Assembly: GCA_963804825.1 (NCBI GenBank)
Contig: CAWDRV010000006.1
Span: 434,001-498,000 of the forward strand
Source of the DNA: JBKQVT01 sp963804825
Lineage (GTDB): Bacteria > Planctomycetota > Planctomycetia > Pirellulales > Thermoguttaceae
DNA: 64,000 bases
Direction of reading: 5' to 3'
Both the position numbers and the translations under genes were made by a program. The notes below the pieces were generated by a model. It was given only the letters and a program-made list of their open reading frames with translations, was not told the origin of the DNA and did no database searches. This document shows, piece by piece, positions 42,693 through 50,756 of this stretch; position 1 is the first letter of the stretch; each line of letters begins with the position of its first letter.

Positions 42693-45581
42693 TTAATCCC
42701 TAATCCCCCTTCCGCCTTCCGCCCTCCGCCTTTCCTCAAGCACCTTGGCCAGGAAGCCGGCGGTCACGGAGCCGGGGGTCCTGGCGACCATTTCGGGCGT
42801 TCCCTTGGCCACGACGCGGCCGCCCTCGTCCGCGGCGCCGGGACCAAGATCGATCATGTAATCGGCGGCCTTCATCATTTGCAGGTTGTGCTCGACGACC
42901 AGCAGCGAATGCCCCACGCTCAACAAGGCGTCGAAACAATCCAACAACTGGACGATGTCGGAGAAGTGCAACCCGGTGGTGGGCTCGTCGAGGATGAACA
43001 GGCAGCGGCCCCGCTTGGCGGAGGACATGTAGCCGGCGAGTTTCAGCCGCTGGGCCTCGCCGCCGGAAAGCGTGTTGGCCGGCTGGCCCAGCCGCACGTA
43101 ATCCAGTCCCACGTCGATGAGCCGTTTCAGGCGGGCCTGGACCTTGGGCCGGCCGCGGAAGAACGTGAACGCCTCGCGGACGGTCATCTCCAGCACGTCG
43201 GCGATGTTGCGGCCGCGATAGGTCACGTCGAGGATCTCGTCGCGGTAGCGGGCGCCGTTGCACTGGCTGCACTTCATGTACACGTCGGCCAGGAACTGCA
43301 TGTCGATCTGGATATAGCCGTCGCCGTGGCAGGCGTTGCAGCGGCCGCCGTCGACGTTGAAGCTGAAATGCCCGGCGTCGTAGTTGCGCGTCCGCGCCTC
43401 GACCGTCTCGGCGAACACCGCGCGGATCTCGTCGAACGCCTTCAAGTAGGTCACCGGGTTGCTGCGGGGCGAACGGCCGATCGGGCTCTGATCGACCATG
43501 ATCACGTCGTCGATCTGGCCGTCGCCGTAGACGTCGTCCAGCGGATACGGCTTGGGGGCATCCTTGCGCAGACGGCGGCAGAGCGCCGGATACAGCGTGT
43601 CCTGGACCAGCGTGCTCTTGCCCGACCCGCTCACGCCGGTGACCAGGCAGAGCATGCCCAGCGGGAATTCGACCGTCACGTTCTTGAGGTTGTTGCCGCG
43701 GGCGCCGGCCAGGCGGATCCAGCCGTGGTTGGGCGGACGCCGCCGCCCGCCCACGCTGACGCCGCGGCGGCCCGCCAGGTAGTCGCCGGTCAGGCTGTCG
43801 GGCGACTGCTCCATTTCCCGCGGCGTGCCTTGGAAGACGATGCGCCCGCCGCGTTCACCCGCCCCGGGCCCGATCTCGACCACCTGGTCCGCCGCCCGGA
43901 TGATCGCTTCCTCGTGCTCGACCACCACCACCGTGTTGGCCCGCCGCTGCAACCGGGCGATGGTCTCGATCAGTCGCTGGATGTCGCGGGCGTGCAGCCC
44001 GATCGAAGGCTCGTCCAGCACGTAGAGCATGTTGACCAGGCTGGAACCCAGCGCCGAGGTCAGGGCCACCCGTCGGGCCTCGCCGCCGCTGAGCGTCCGC
44101 AACGTGCGGTCCAGCGTCAGGTAATCGAGCCCCACCGCTTCCAGGTATCCGAGCCGGGCCCGGACCTGTTCCAACGGCACCCGGCCGACGGTTTGTTCCC
44201 ACTCGGGCAACGGCAGGGCGCGGAAGAACTGGGCGGCGTCGCGGACCTTCATGGCCGAAAGCTCGGCGATATTCCGCCCGCCGATCCGGGCGTCCAGCGC
44301 CTCCGGCCGCAGCCGCGACCCGCCGCAGGCCGGACAAGGCCGATAGCTCCGCCAACGGCTGAGGAACACGCGGATGTGCATCTTGTACTTCCGCCGCTCC
44401 AGCCAGGCGAAGAAGCCCTCCAGGCCGCCGAACTTCCGCTCCGGCACGCCGTGCAAAATCAACTCCCGGTGCCGCTCCGTCAACTGCGAAAACGGCACGT
44501 CCACCGGCAAGTCGTAGTCGGCGGCCAGCGCCAACAATTCCTCCGACTCGTGAACATAGGCCGGACTGGTCCACGGCGCAATCGCCCCGCCGGCAAGCGA
44601 CTTGCTCGCGTCGGGAACCACCAGGTCCATGTCCATTCCGATGACGTTGCCGAAACCCTCGCACTCCGGGCACGCGCCCAGCGGGCTGTTGAAGCTGTAC
44701 AGCCGCGGCTCGGGCGCCGGATACTCGATGCCGCAATCCTCGCAGGCCAACTGTTCGCTGAAGCCCAGCCGCCGCCACTCCCCGTTTTCCACAAAAACAA
44801 AACACCTTCCTTGTCCCTTGGCAAACGCCATTTCCAGCGAATCGCGAAGCCGGTCCGCGCTGGCGCTGCCGGCGGTCAGCCGGTCGAGAATCACGTAAAG
44901 CCGGTTCTGGGGCGCCGTCTCTTCCGCGCGGGTGCCACTGCTGGCTTGTCCAGCAGTGCCGGAAACACGGTTGGACAAGCCAACCGTGGCACCCGGCGTC
45001 CCATCGCCGGGTTCGTCGAGGTTCACCATCCGGCCGTCGACGATCACGCGGATGAACCCTTCTTCCCGCAAGGCGGCCAGCGCCGCGGCCCGATCGGTCC
45101 CTTCGGGCAAGTCCTGGGCGAAGGCGACCATGAACCGCTTGCCCGGCGGCAACGTGGCCAGCCATTCGGCCGTGCTCTGCGGCGTGTCCCGGCGCACCTC
45201 CTGCCCGCAGTTGCGGCAGAAGACGTGGCCGATCTTGGCAAACAACAGCCGCAGGTAGTCGGCCACCTCGGTCGCCGTGCCCACGGTCGAGCGGCTCGAC
45301 CGGCTGGCGTTCTTGCTGGTCACGGCGATGGCGGGGGGAATGCCGTCGATGCGGTCGGCCTCGGGCTTCTCCAGCCGTTGCAGGAACTGCCGCGTATAGG
45401 CGGAAAAACTCTCGATGTAACGCCGCTGTCCCTCGGCGTAGAGCGTGTCCAGCGCCAGGCTGCTCTTGCCGCTGCCGCTGAGTCCGCACAGCACGATCAA
45501 TTTCTGCCGCGGGAGGTCCAGGTCGATCGACTTGAGGTTATGGACCTTGACTCCTCGCAGCACGATGGGACCGGCGCTCAT
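42693..45581 (-). CDS. uvrA: Excinuclease ABC subunit A with an in-frame repeat insertion
   Basis: 962 residues from ATG 45581 (MSAGPIVLRGVKVHNLKSID). DNA damage recognition in nucleotide excision repair. Walker A I is GLSGSGKSSLALDTLYAEGQ; the first zinc finger is C-x2-C-x20-C-x2-C (CEDCG to CPEC). ABC signature I is TLSGGEARRVALTSALGSSL, Walker B I is YVLDEPSIGLHARD, Walker A II is GVSGSGKSTLVQDTLYPALC, the second finger is CNACHGDG to KCSQC, and the second signature is NTLSGGEAQRLKLAG with FILDEPTTGLHFSDI. A 22-residue insertion (about residues 196-218, GATVGLSNRVSGTAGQASSG) is encoded by palindromic element A. All functional motifs are intact. Confidence 0.95.
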   Translation of the reverse strand: MSAGPIVLRGVKVHNLKSIDLDLPRQKLIVLCGLSGSGKSSLALDTLYAEGQRRYIESFSAYTRQFLQRLEKPEADRIDGIPPAIAVTSKNASRSSRSTVGTATEVADYLRLLFAKIGHVFCRNCGQEVRRDTPQSTAEWLATLPPGKRFMVAFAQDLPEGTDRAAALAALREEGFIRVIVDGRMVNLDEPGDGTPGATVGLSNRVSGTAGQASSGTRAEETAPQNRLYVILDRLTAGSASADRLRDSLEMAFAKGQGRCFVFVENGEWRRLGFSEQLACEDCGIEYPAPEPRLYSFNSPLGACPECEGFGNVIGMDMDLVVPDASKSLAGGAIAPWTSPAYVHESEELLALAADYDLPVDVPFSQLTERHRELILHGVPERKFGGLEGFFAWLERRKYKMHIRVFLSRWRSYRPCPACGGSRLRPEALDARIGGRNIAELSAMKVRDAAQFFRALPLPEWEQTVGRVPLEQVRARLGYLEAVGLDYLTLDRTLRTLSGGEARRVALTSALGSSLVNMLYVLDEPSIGLHARDIQRLIETIARLQRRANTVVVVEHEEAIIRAADQVVEIGPGAGERGGRIVFQGTPREMEQSPDSLTGDYLAGRRGVSVGGRRRPPNHGWIRLAGARGNNLKNVTVEFPLGMLCLVTGVSGSGKSTLVQDTLYPALCRRLRKDAPKPYPLDDVYGDGQIDDVIMVDQSPIGRSPRSNPVTYLKAFDEIRAVFAETVEARTRNYDAGHFSFNVDGGRCNACHGDGYIQIDMQFLADVYMKCSQCNGARYRDEILDVTYRGRNIADVLEMTVREAFTFFRGRPKVQARLKRLIDVGLDYVRLGQPANTLSGGEAQRLKLAGYMSSAKRGRCLFILDEPTTGLHFSDIVQLLDCFDALLSVGHSLLVVEHNLQMMKAADYMIDLGPGAADEGGRVVAKGTPEMVARTPGSVTAGFLAKVLEERRRAEGGRGIRD
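44930..44994. repeat. 65-bp palindromic element, family A copy 2, inside uvrA
   Basis: It is bounded by GGGTGCCAC and GTGGCACCC, with inner hairpins CTGCTGG-CTTGT-CCAGCAG and CGGTTGG-ACAAG-CCAACCG. It is nearly identical to the intergenic copy at 10115-10179. The uvrA reading frame passes through it without a stop. Confidence 0.9.
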
Positions 45582-45733
45582 ACTTCGCCCCTGCCGGGTG
45601 CGTTGATATTCATCCAAACTGGCATTATAGCACGCCCCGCAGCGCCGGACCAGCGTCGTCGAAATAGACCCTCTCTTGCCGCACGGCTTGCCATTCGCTT
45701 GCGGTTTCGCAAGGCTTCGGGTCTACTTGGAAT

Positions 45734-47134
45734 ATGACGATGGATTTCCACCGCCGCCGCGTGACGGTCATGGGCTTGGGCCATTTCGGCGGCGGCGCTG
45801 CCGCGGCACGCTGGCTGGCCCGCCAGGGCGCTGCTGTCACCGTGACCGATGCGGCCGGGCCGGCGACGCTGGCCGACGCGACGGCGGCCTTGGCCGACGT
45901 GCCCATCGACGCATTCCATCTGGGCGGACATCGGGACGACGACTTCCAACACGCGGACCTGGTCGTGGTCAATCCGGCGGTGCGGCCGGGAAACCGGTTC
46001 CTCGAAATCGCCCGGCAGGCCGGCGCGCAAATCGAAACCGAGATCGGTCTGTTCCTGCGGGCCTCTCCCGCGCGGGTCATCGGCGTGACCGGCTCCAACG
46101 GCAAATCGACCACGGCGGCCATGACCGTCGCCATCCTCCAGGCCCAGGGCGTCCGCGCCTGGCTCGGCGGCAATATCGGCGGCAGCCTGCTGGAGCAACT
46201 CGAACAAATCCAGGCCGGCGATTGGGTCGTGCTGGAACTGAGCAGTTTCCAGTTGTGGCATCTTGGCGGCGACGTGCCCATGCCGCACATCGCCGTCGTG
46301 ACCGGCTGCCGGCCGAACCACCTCGATTGGCACCAGTCCTACGCGCACTACGTGGCCGCCAAGCAACGCATCCTCACGGGGCAGACGTCCGCCGACCTGT
46401 CCGTCCTGAATCCTTTCGACGCGGAAGCAAGTTCGTGGAGCCCATTAGTGCGCGGGCGGCAAGCGCCGCTGCCGCCGCTGGAGGAGTTGCCGAGGCTGCT
46501 GTTGCCCGGGCGACATAATCTTATCAACGCCGCCTGTGCGGCGGCCGCCGCCGCATGCGTCCTGGCGGACCAACGACCAGGGGAAAAAGCCCCCGGACTG
46601 TGTCCGGGGGGCGAGCCGCGGGGTTTATCCCTGCGGATAGCGGGAATGCCGGCAGGCCCCCTTTTCCGCGGCCTGGAAACGTTTCAAGGCTTGCCGCAAC
46701 GGCTGGAGTGGTTCGCGGCGGTGGACGGCCGGCGGTTCTACAACGATTCGGCGGCCACGACGCCCGAATCGACCGTCGCCGCGTTGGAGGCGTTGGACGG
46801 TCCGGTCTGGCTGTTGGCCGGGGGCGCGGACAAGGGCTGCGATTTCGGCCCGTTGGCGGCGGCGATTGCCCGCCGCGCGGCGGGCGTCGCCCTGTTCGGC
46901 TCGGTGGCCGGGATGTTGCAGGGCCGCATTGCCGCGGAAAACGGCCGGCTGCCCTGCGCGGCCGTGGGGACCATGGGCGAAGCGCTCGACTGGTGCTGGA
47001 AACAATCGCGGCCCGACGACCGGATCGTGCTCTCGCCGGCGTGTTCCAGCCACGATCAGTTCCGCAATTTCCGCCACCGCGGAGAGCAGTTCGCGGCGAT
47101 GGTCTCGGCGCTGGCCAAGCGGGTCGATCGTTGA
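45734..47134 (+). CDS. murD: UDP-N-acetylmuramoyl-L-alanine--D-glutamate ligase
   Basis: 466 residues, cytoplasmic step of peptidoglycan synthesis. The N-terminal Rossmann domain has VTVMGLGHFGGGAAAARWLA, the ATP site is GVTGSNGKSTTAAMTVAIL, then GNIGGSLLEQL, LELSSFQLWHL, RPNHLDWHQSYAHYVAAKQR, GLPQRLEWFAAVDGRRFYND, SAATTPESTVAAL, LLAGGADKGCDF and LSPACSSHDQFRNFRHRGEQ F. About 25 extra residues (280-305, EKAPGLCPGGEPRGLSLRIA) interrupt the link between the central and C-terminal domains and are encoded by hairpin DNA. The gene stands alone, not in a division cluster, as is usual in planctomycetes. Confidence 0.95.
   Translation: MTMDFHRRRVTVMGLGHFGGGAAAARWLARQGAAVTVTDAAGPATLADATAALADVPIDAFHLGGHRDDDFQHADLVVVNPAVRPGNRFLEIARQAGAQIETEIGLFLRASPARVIGVTGSNGKSTTAAMTVAILQAQGVRAWLGGNIGGSLLEQLEQIQAGDWVVLELSSFQLWHLGGDVPMPHIAVVTGCRPNHLDWHQSYAHYVAAKQRILTGQTSADLSVLNPFDAEASSWSPLVRGRQAPLPPLEELPRLLLPGRHNLINAACAAAAAACVLADQRPGEKAPGLCPGGEPRGLSLRIAGMPAGPLFRGLETFQGLPQRLEWFAAVDGRRFYNDSAATTPESTVAALEALDGPVWLLAGGADKGCDFGPLAAAIARRAAGVALFGSVAGMLQGRIAAENGRLPCAAVGTMGEALDWCWKQSRPDDRIVLSPACSSHDQFRNFRHRGEQFAAMVSALAKRVDR
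46576..46650. repeat. Hairpin element inside murD
   Basis: A perfect 9-bp palindromic stem CCCCCGGAC (46590-46598), loop TGT, GTCCGGGGG (46602-46610) is followed by CCGCGGGGTTTATCCCTGCGG-type pairing. The sequence translates in frame into residues that ordinary MurD lacks. A similar GAGCCGCGGGGGTTGATCC stretch occurs near 21465. Confidence 0.65.
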
Positions 47135-47302
47135 CGCCGCCGCGCCGACGCCGAGGGGCTTGACAAAAATGCGAAGATCGCCGAATATCAAGGAAACCAT
47201 GACCTCGGGGCGGGCGACTGTGAGGTTTCCTTGGCGGAAACCAATACGCCGCTGGGAGTCGTCGCCTCGAGGCCTTTTCATCGAACATCGGCTGGGGTGA
47301 GC

Positions 47303-47686
47303 ATGAAAGTGATTCATTACGAACAGATCGAGGACGCGGCGGTCGATACGGAAGGGTCCGCCGGCTGTCGCATCCGCTGCCTGATCGGCCCGGACGACGC
47401 CGCCCCCAGTTTCACCATGCGGCAGTTCGAGATTGCCCCCGGCGGGCACACGCCGCAGCACGCGCACGGACACGAACACGAGGTCTTCGTCCTGGAGGGG
47501 ACGGGCGTGGTGTGCGAAGGCCCGCGGGAGCATCCGTTGCGGCCGGGGACCGTGGTCTTCGTGCCGCCGAAGCAACCGCACCAATTCCGCAACACCGGCG
47601 CCACGCCGCTGCGGTTCCTCTGCCTGATTCCGCATCCGCTCCGCGGCGCGGGCGATCCGTGCCTGGTGACCTGCGCCTGCGAGTGA
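47303..47686 (+). CDS. Cupin-domain protein
   Basis: 127 residues from ATG 47303 (GGGGTGAG upstream). A single cupin barrel with metal ligands in GGHTPQHAHGHEHEVFVLEG (His, His, Glu) and a second His in FVPPKQPHQFRNTGATPLRF. Substrate unknown; such small cupins are often metal-dependent isomerases, dioxygenases or sensors. The C-terminus has Cys residues (CLVTCACE). Confidence 0.85.
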   Translation: MKVIHYEQIEDAAVDTEGSAGCRIRCLIGPDDAAPSFTMRQFEIAPGGHTPQHAHGHEHEVFVLEGTGVVCEGPREHPLRPGTVVFVPPKQPHQFRNTGATPLRFLCLIPHPLRGAGDPCLVTCACE

Positions 47687-47711
47687 GCAAAAGGCGGAGG
47701 GCGGAAGGGGG

Positions 47712-47844
47712 CAGGCAGACAGCGAGCCCCGGGCGTGAGCCCGGGGATAGCGCGGAAGGCAGACAGTGAGCCCCGGGCGTGAGCCCGGGGATAGCGCGGA
47801 AGGCAGACAGTGAGCCCCGGGCGTGAGCCCGGGGATAGCGCGGA
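47712..47844. repeat. Three exact-period tandem copies of a 44-bp hairpin unit (family B)
   Basis: The stem CCCCGGGC, loop GTGA, stem GCCCGGGG begins at 47727, 47771 and 47815, a period of exactly 44 bp, with AGGCAGACAG and ATAGCGCGGA between. Same architecture as the other family B hairpins, with a different stem sequence. It lies directly upstream of ligA. Confidence 0.9.
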
Positions 47845-47882
47845 GGGGGAAGTGGGAAAAGACACGCAAGCCGGAGGTCGAT

Positions 47883-49896
47883 ATGTCCACTGCTGTCCAG
47901 GAAATTGCCCGGCTGCGCGAGGAAATCCGCCGCCACGACTATAAATACTACGTCGAGGCGGCCCCGGAGATTACCGACCGCGAGTATGACCGGCTGATCG
48001 ACCGGCTCAAGGAGTTGGAGGCCGCCCATCCCGAGCTGGTCACTCCGGACAGCCCCACGCAGCGCATCGGAGAGCAGCCCGTCGAAGGGCTGCGCCAGGT
48101 CGCCCACGCGGTGCCGATGCTGTCGATCGACAACACGTACAGCATCGAGGAGTTGAAGAGCTACGGCCAGCGGACCGCCAAGCTGCTCCACGGCGAGCCG
48201 ATCGGCTGGGTGGTCGAGCTGAAGGTCAACGGGGTGGCCGTCTCGTTGGTGTATGAAGAGGGGCTCTTGGTCCGCGGCGTCACCCGGGGCGACGGCCGCA
48301 CGGGCGACGACATCACGCACAACGTCCGCACGATCCGCGACGTCCCCTTGCGATTGCGCGGCAAGCACGTGCCGGCGGCGTTGGAAGTCCGCGGCGAAAT
48401 TTACATGACCAATTCCGACCTCGTGCGGCTGAACCAGCAGCAGAAGGCCGAGGGCAAGCCGCTGTTCGCCAACACGCGGAACGTCACGGCGGGCAGCGTC
48501 CGGCAGCTCGATCCGCGGATTTGCGCAGCGCCGGCTGCGGTTCTTCTGCCATTCGGTGGGCGAAACCGAGGGGTTGAAGGCCCGAACGCACGTCGAGTTC
48601 CTCGAGGAAATGCGGGGTTTCGGCCTGCCGGTCACTCCGCAGGCGGCCTGCTTCGACTCGTTCGACGCCGCCGTGGAACACTGCGAGGAACTGATCGAGC
48701 GGCTGCACGAGTTGGATTTCGAGATCGACGGGCTGGTCTTGAAGGTCAACCGCTTCGACCAGCGCGGGCGGCTCGGCTCGACCTCGAAATGTCCGCGATG
48801 GGTGATCGCCTACAAGTTCGAGAAATACGAGGCCAAGACCCGGCTGCGGGACATCCGCGTGCAGATCGGCAAGACGGGCGCGGTCACGCCGGTGGCCGAC
48901 CTGGAGCCGGTCGAGTTGGCCGGCACGATCGTCAGCCACGCCAGCCTGCACAACGCCGACGAGATCGAGCGCAAGGACGTTCGGCCCGGCGACGTGGTCG
49001 TGGTGGAGAAGGCGGGCAAGATCATTCCGCACGTGGTCCGCGTCGAGAAGAGCGAGCGGGAACATCCGTTGCGGAAGTTCGTCTTTCCCAGCGCGTGTCC
49101 CGAGTGCGGCAGGAAGCTGGTCAAGGACGAAGGCGGCGTGTACATCCGCTGTCCCAACGCGCAATGTCCCGCGCAGGTGAAGGAGCGGATCCGCTACTTC
49201 GCCGGCCGCAACGCGATGGACATCGAGGGGCTGGGCGACAAGTTGATCGAGCAGTTGGTCGGCCAACGGCTGATCGGCGGTTACGGCGACCTGTATCGCC
49301 TGACGTTGGAACGCCTGACGGGCCTGGAGCGGATGGGCCGCAAGTCGTCGGAGAACCTGTTGGCGGGCATCGCGGCCAGCAAGGACCGCGGGCTGGCCCG
49401 GCTGCTCAACGGCTTGTCGATCCGGCACGTCGGCACCCGGGTGGCCGCGGTGTTGGCCGAGCGGTTCCGCTCGATGGACGCCCTGCAAAAGGCCGGCGTG
49501 GACGAACTGAGCGAGACCAACGAGATCGGGCCGATTATCGCCCAAAGCGTTTACGACTTCCTGCACGGAGAGTTCGGCAGCCGGGCGATCGAGGATTTGC
49601 GCGGCTTGGGCGTGAAGATGAAATCCGCCGCGTCGGCCGGCCCCGAGCGGCGGGTCTTGGAGGGCAAAACGCTGGTCGTGACCGGCACGCTCGCGAAGTA
49701 CAGCCGCGACGAGATCCACGAGTTGATTACCCGGCACGGCGGCCACGCCGCATCGAGCGTGTCGAAGAACACCGATTACCTGGTGGCCGGCGAGAAGGCG
49801 GGGAGCAAACTCGACAAGGCGCGGCAGCTCGGCGTGAAGGTGATCACGGAAGCGGAGTTCGAGAAGATGTTGGAAGGGGAATCAGGCGCGTATTGA
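47883..49896 (+). CDS. ligA: NAD-dependent DNA ligase, one frameshift
   Basis: About 671 residues from ATG 47883. Ia domain: EIRRHDYKYYVEAAPEITDR, with LVTPDSPTQRIG. Nucleotidyltransferase: the AMP-accepting lysine is in VVELKVNGVAVSLVYEEGLL (Lys114); the family KxDG motif reads KVNG here. Next come RGDGRTGDDITHN, RGEIYM. One base is lost near 48535, after which FFCHSVGETEGLK and LDFEIDGLVLKVN continue. OB fold: ITPVADLEPVELAGT-like sequence; zinc finger CPECGRKL to CPNAQCP; helix-hairpin-helix region MDIEGLGDKLIEQLVGQRLI; BRCT: LVVTGTLAKYSRDEIHELIT. It seals nicks in replication and repair. Confidence 0.9.
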
Positions 49897-49958
49897 TTCG
49901 GGCGGGCCCGTTATGGTAGAATCATGGTTGTGGGGATTGTTTTCGTGGAGGGCCTGGA

Positions 49959-50219
49959 ATGACGATCTTGGAGACCGGCGATAACGGCGATCTGCGGGTG
50001 CCCGCCAGGCTGATCGGCGGCGTCAAACCGCACACGCCCTTCGAGTTGCAGGTAACCGGCGAGGTCCTTACCCTTCGCCCGCTGACGGGGCAAACGCCGC
50101 TCCGGCAGCGCGCCACGCCAGCCCAGCGGGCGGAAGCCATTCGACAATGGGTCAGCACGTGCCCGCCCGTGCCCCGCCTGCCGGACGCGGCCTTCCAGCG
50201 TGAGAACTGGTACGACTAA
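49959..50219 (+). CDS. vapB: AbrB/VapB-like antitoxin
   Basis: 86 residues. The N-terminal half looks like a swapped-hairpin AbrB fold (MTILETGDNGDLRVPARLIG, HTPFELQVTGEVLTLRPL), and the C-terminal half is a flexible tail ending AFQRENWYD, the usual toxin-binding part. Its stop overlaps the toxin start (TAATG). It probably neutralises the PIN toxin and represses the operon. Confidence 0.75.
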   Translation: MTILETGDNGDLRVPARLIGGVKPHTPFELQVTGEVLTLRPLTGQTPLRQRATPAQRAEAIRQWVSTCPPVPRLPDAAFQRENWYD

Positions 50220-50665
50220 TGCCGCAGTATTTCCTCGACACCAACGTGCTGCTGCGCATGGCAGACCGCGCGTCCGCGCAGCACGCTGCGGCGGTGACGG
50301 CCACCTCAGTGCTGGCTGGCCAAGGGGATGAGGTGTTCCTGGCCCCGCAAGTGCTGATGGAATTCTGGTGCGTGGTGACCCGTCCTCTCGAGGGCAATGG
50401 TTTTGCTTGGACGGCGGGGCAGGCCAAAGCCAAGATTGTTGAACTCCTTGGAGAGTTTTCGCTCCTGCCTGAAACGCCCGCGGTTTTCGAGGAATGGCTG
50501 CGGCTGGTCGCGCTGCGGGGAGTGACGGGGAAAAAGGCGCATGATGTGCGATTGGTCGCCCTGATGAACGTCCATCAACTCAAGCACCTGATAACCTTCA
50601 ACACCCGTGATTTCGACGGCTACGGCCTTACTGCCATGTCACCCGACGAAATCGCGGGGAGTTGA
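50219..50665 (+). CDS. vapC: VapC-like PIN-domain RNase toxin
   Basis: 148 residues. PIN-domain acidic residues are visible: Asp in YFLDTNVLLRM, Glu in LMEFWCVVTRPL, Asp in KAHDVRLVALMNV, and Asp in ITFNTRDFDGYG. VapC enzymes cut specific tRNAs or rRNA when the antitoxin is lost. It is translationally coupled to the antitoxin gene and intact, so the pair is likely functional. Confidence 0.88.
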   Translation: MPQYFLDTNVLLRMADRASAQHAAAVTATSVLAGQGDEVFLAPQVLMEFWCVVTRPLEGNGFAWTAGQAKAKIVELLGEFSLLPETPAVFEEWLRLVALRGVTGKKAHDVRLVALMNVHQLKHLITFNTRDFDGYGLTAMSPDEIAGS

Positions 50666-50756
50666 TCGCCCGTTACGGTGGCGATGCTCCGTTTCGCTTT
50701 CTCACCGGCCGCAACCGGTGGGCGTGGGCGGGCGATTCTTGGAATGGTTTCGGTTC

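Noticed and set aside
42648..45737. 1029-codon plus-strand open frame opposite uvrA
   Set aside because: It is the antisense shadow of uvrA in GC-rich DNA: low-complexity His/Gln/Ala/Arg translation, no motif, and the minus strand is a perfect UvrA.
47712..47844. CRISPR-like array
   Set aside because: Units are identical, including the would-be spacers, and the repeat is a GC hairpin. No cas genes are nearby.
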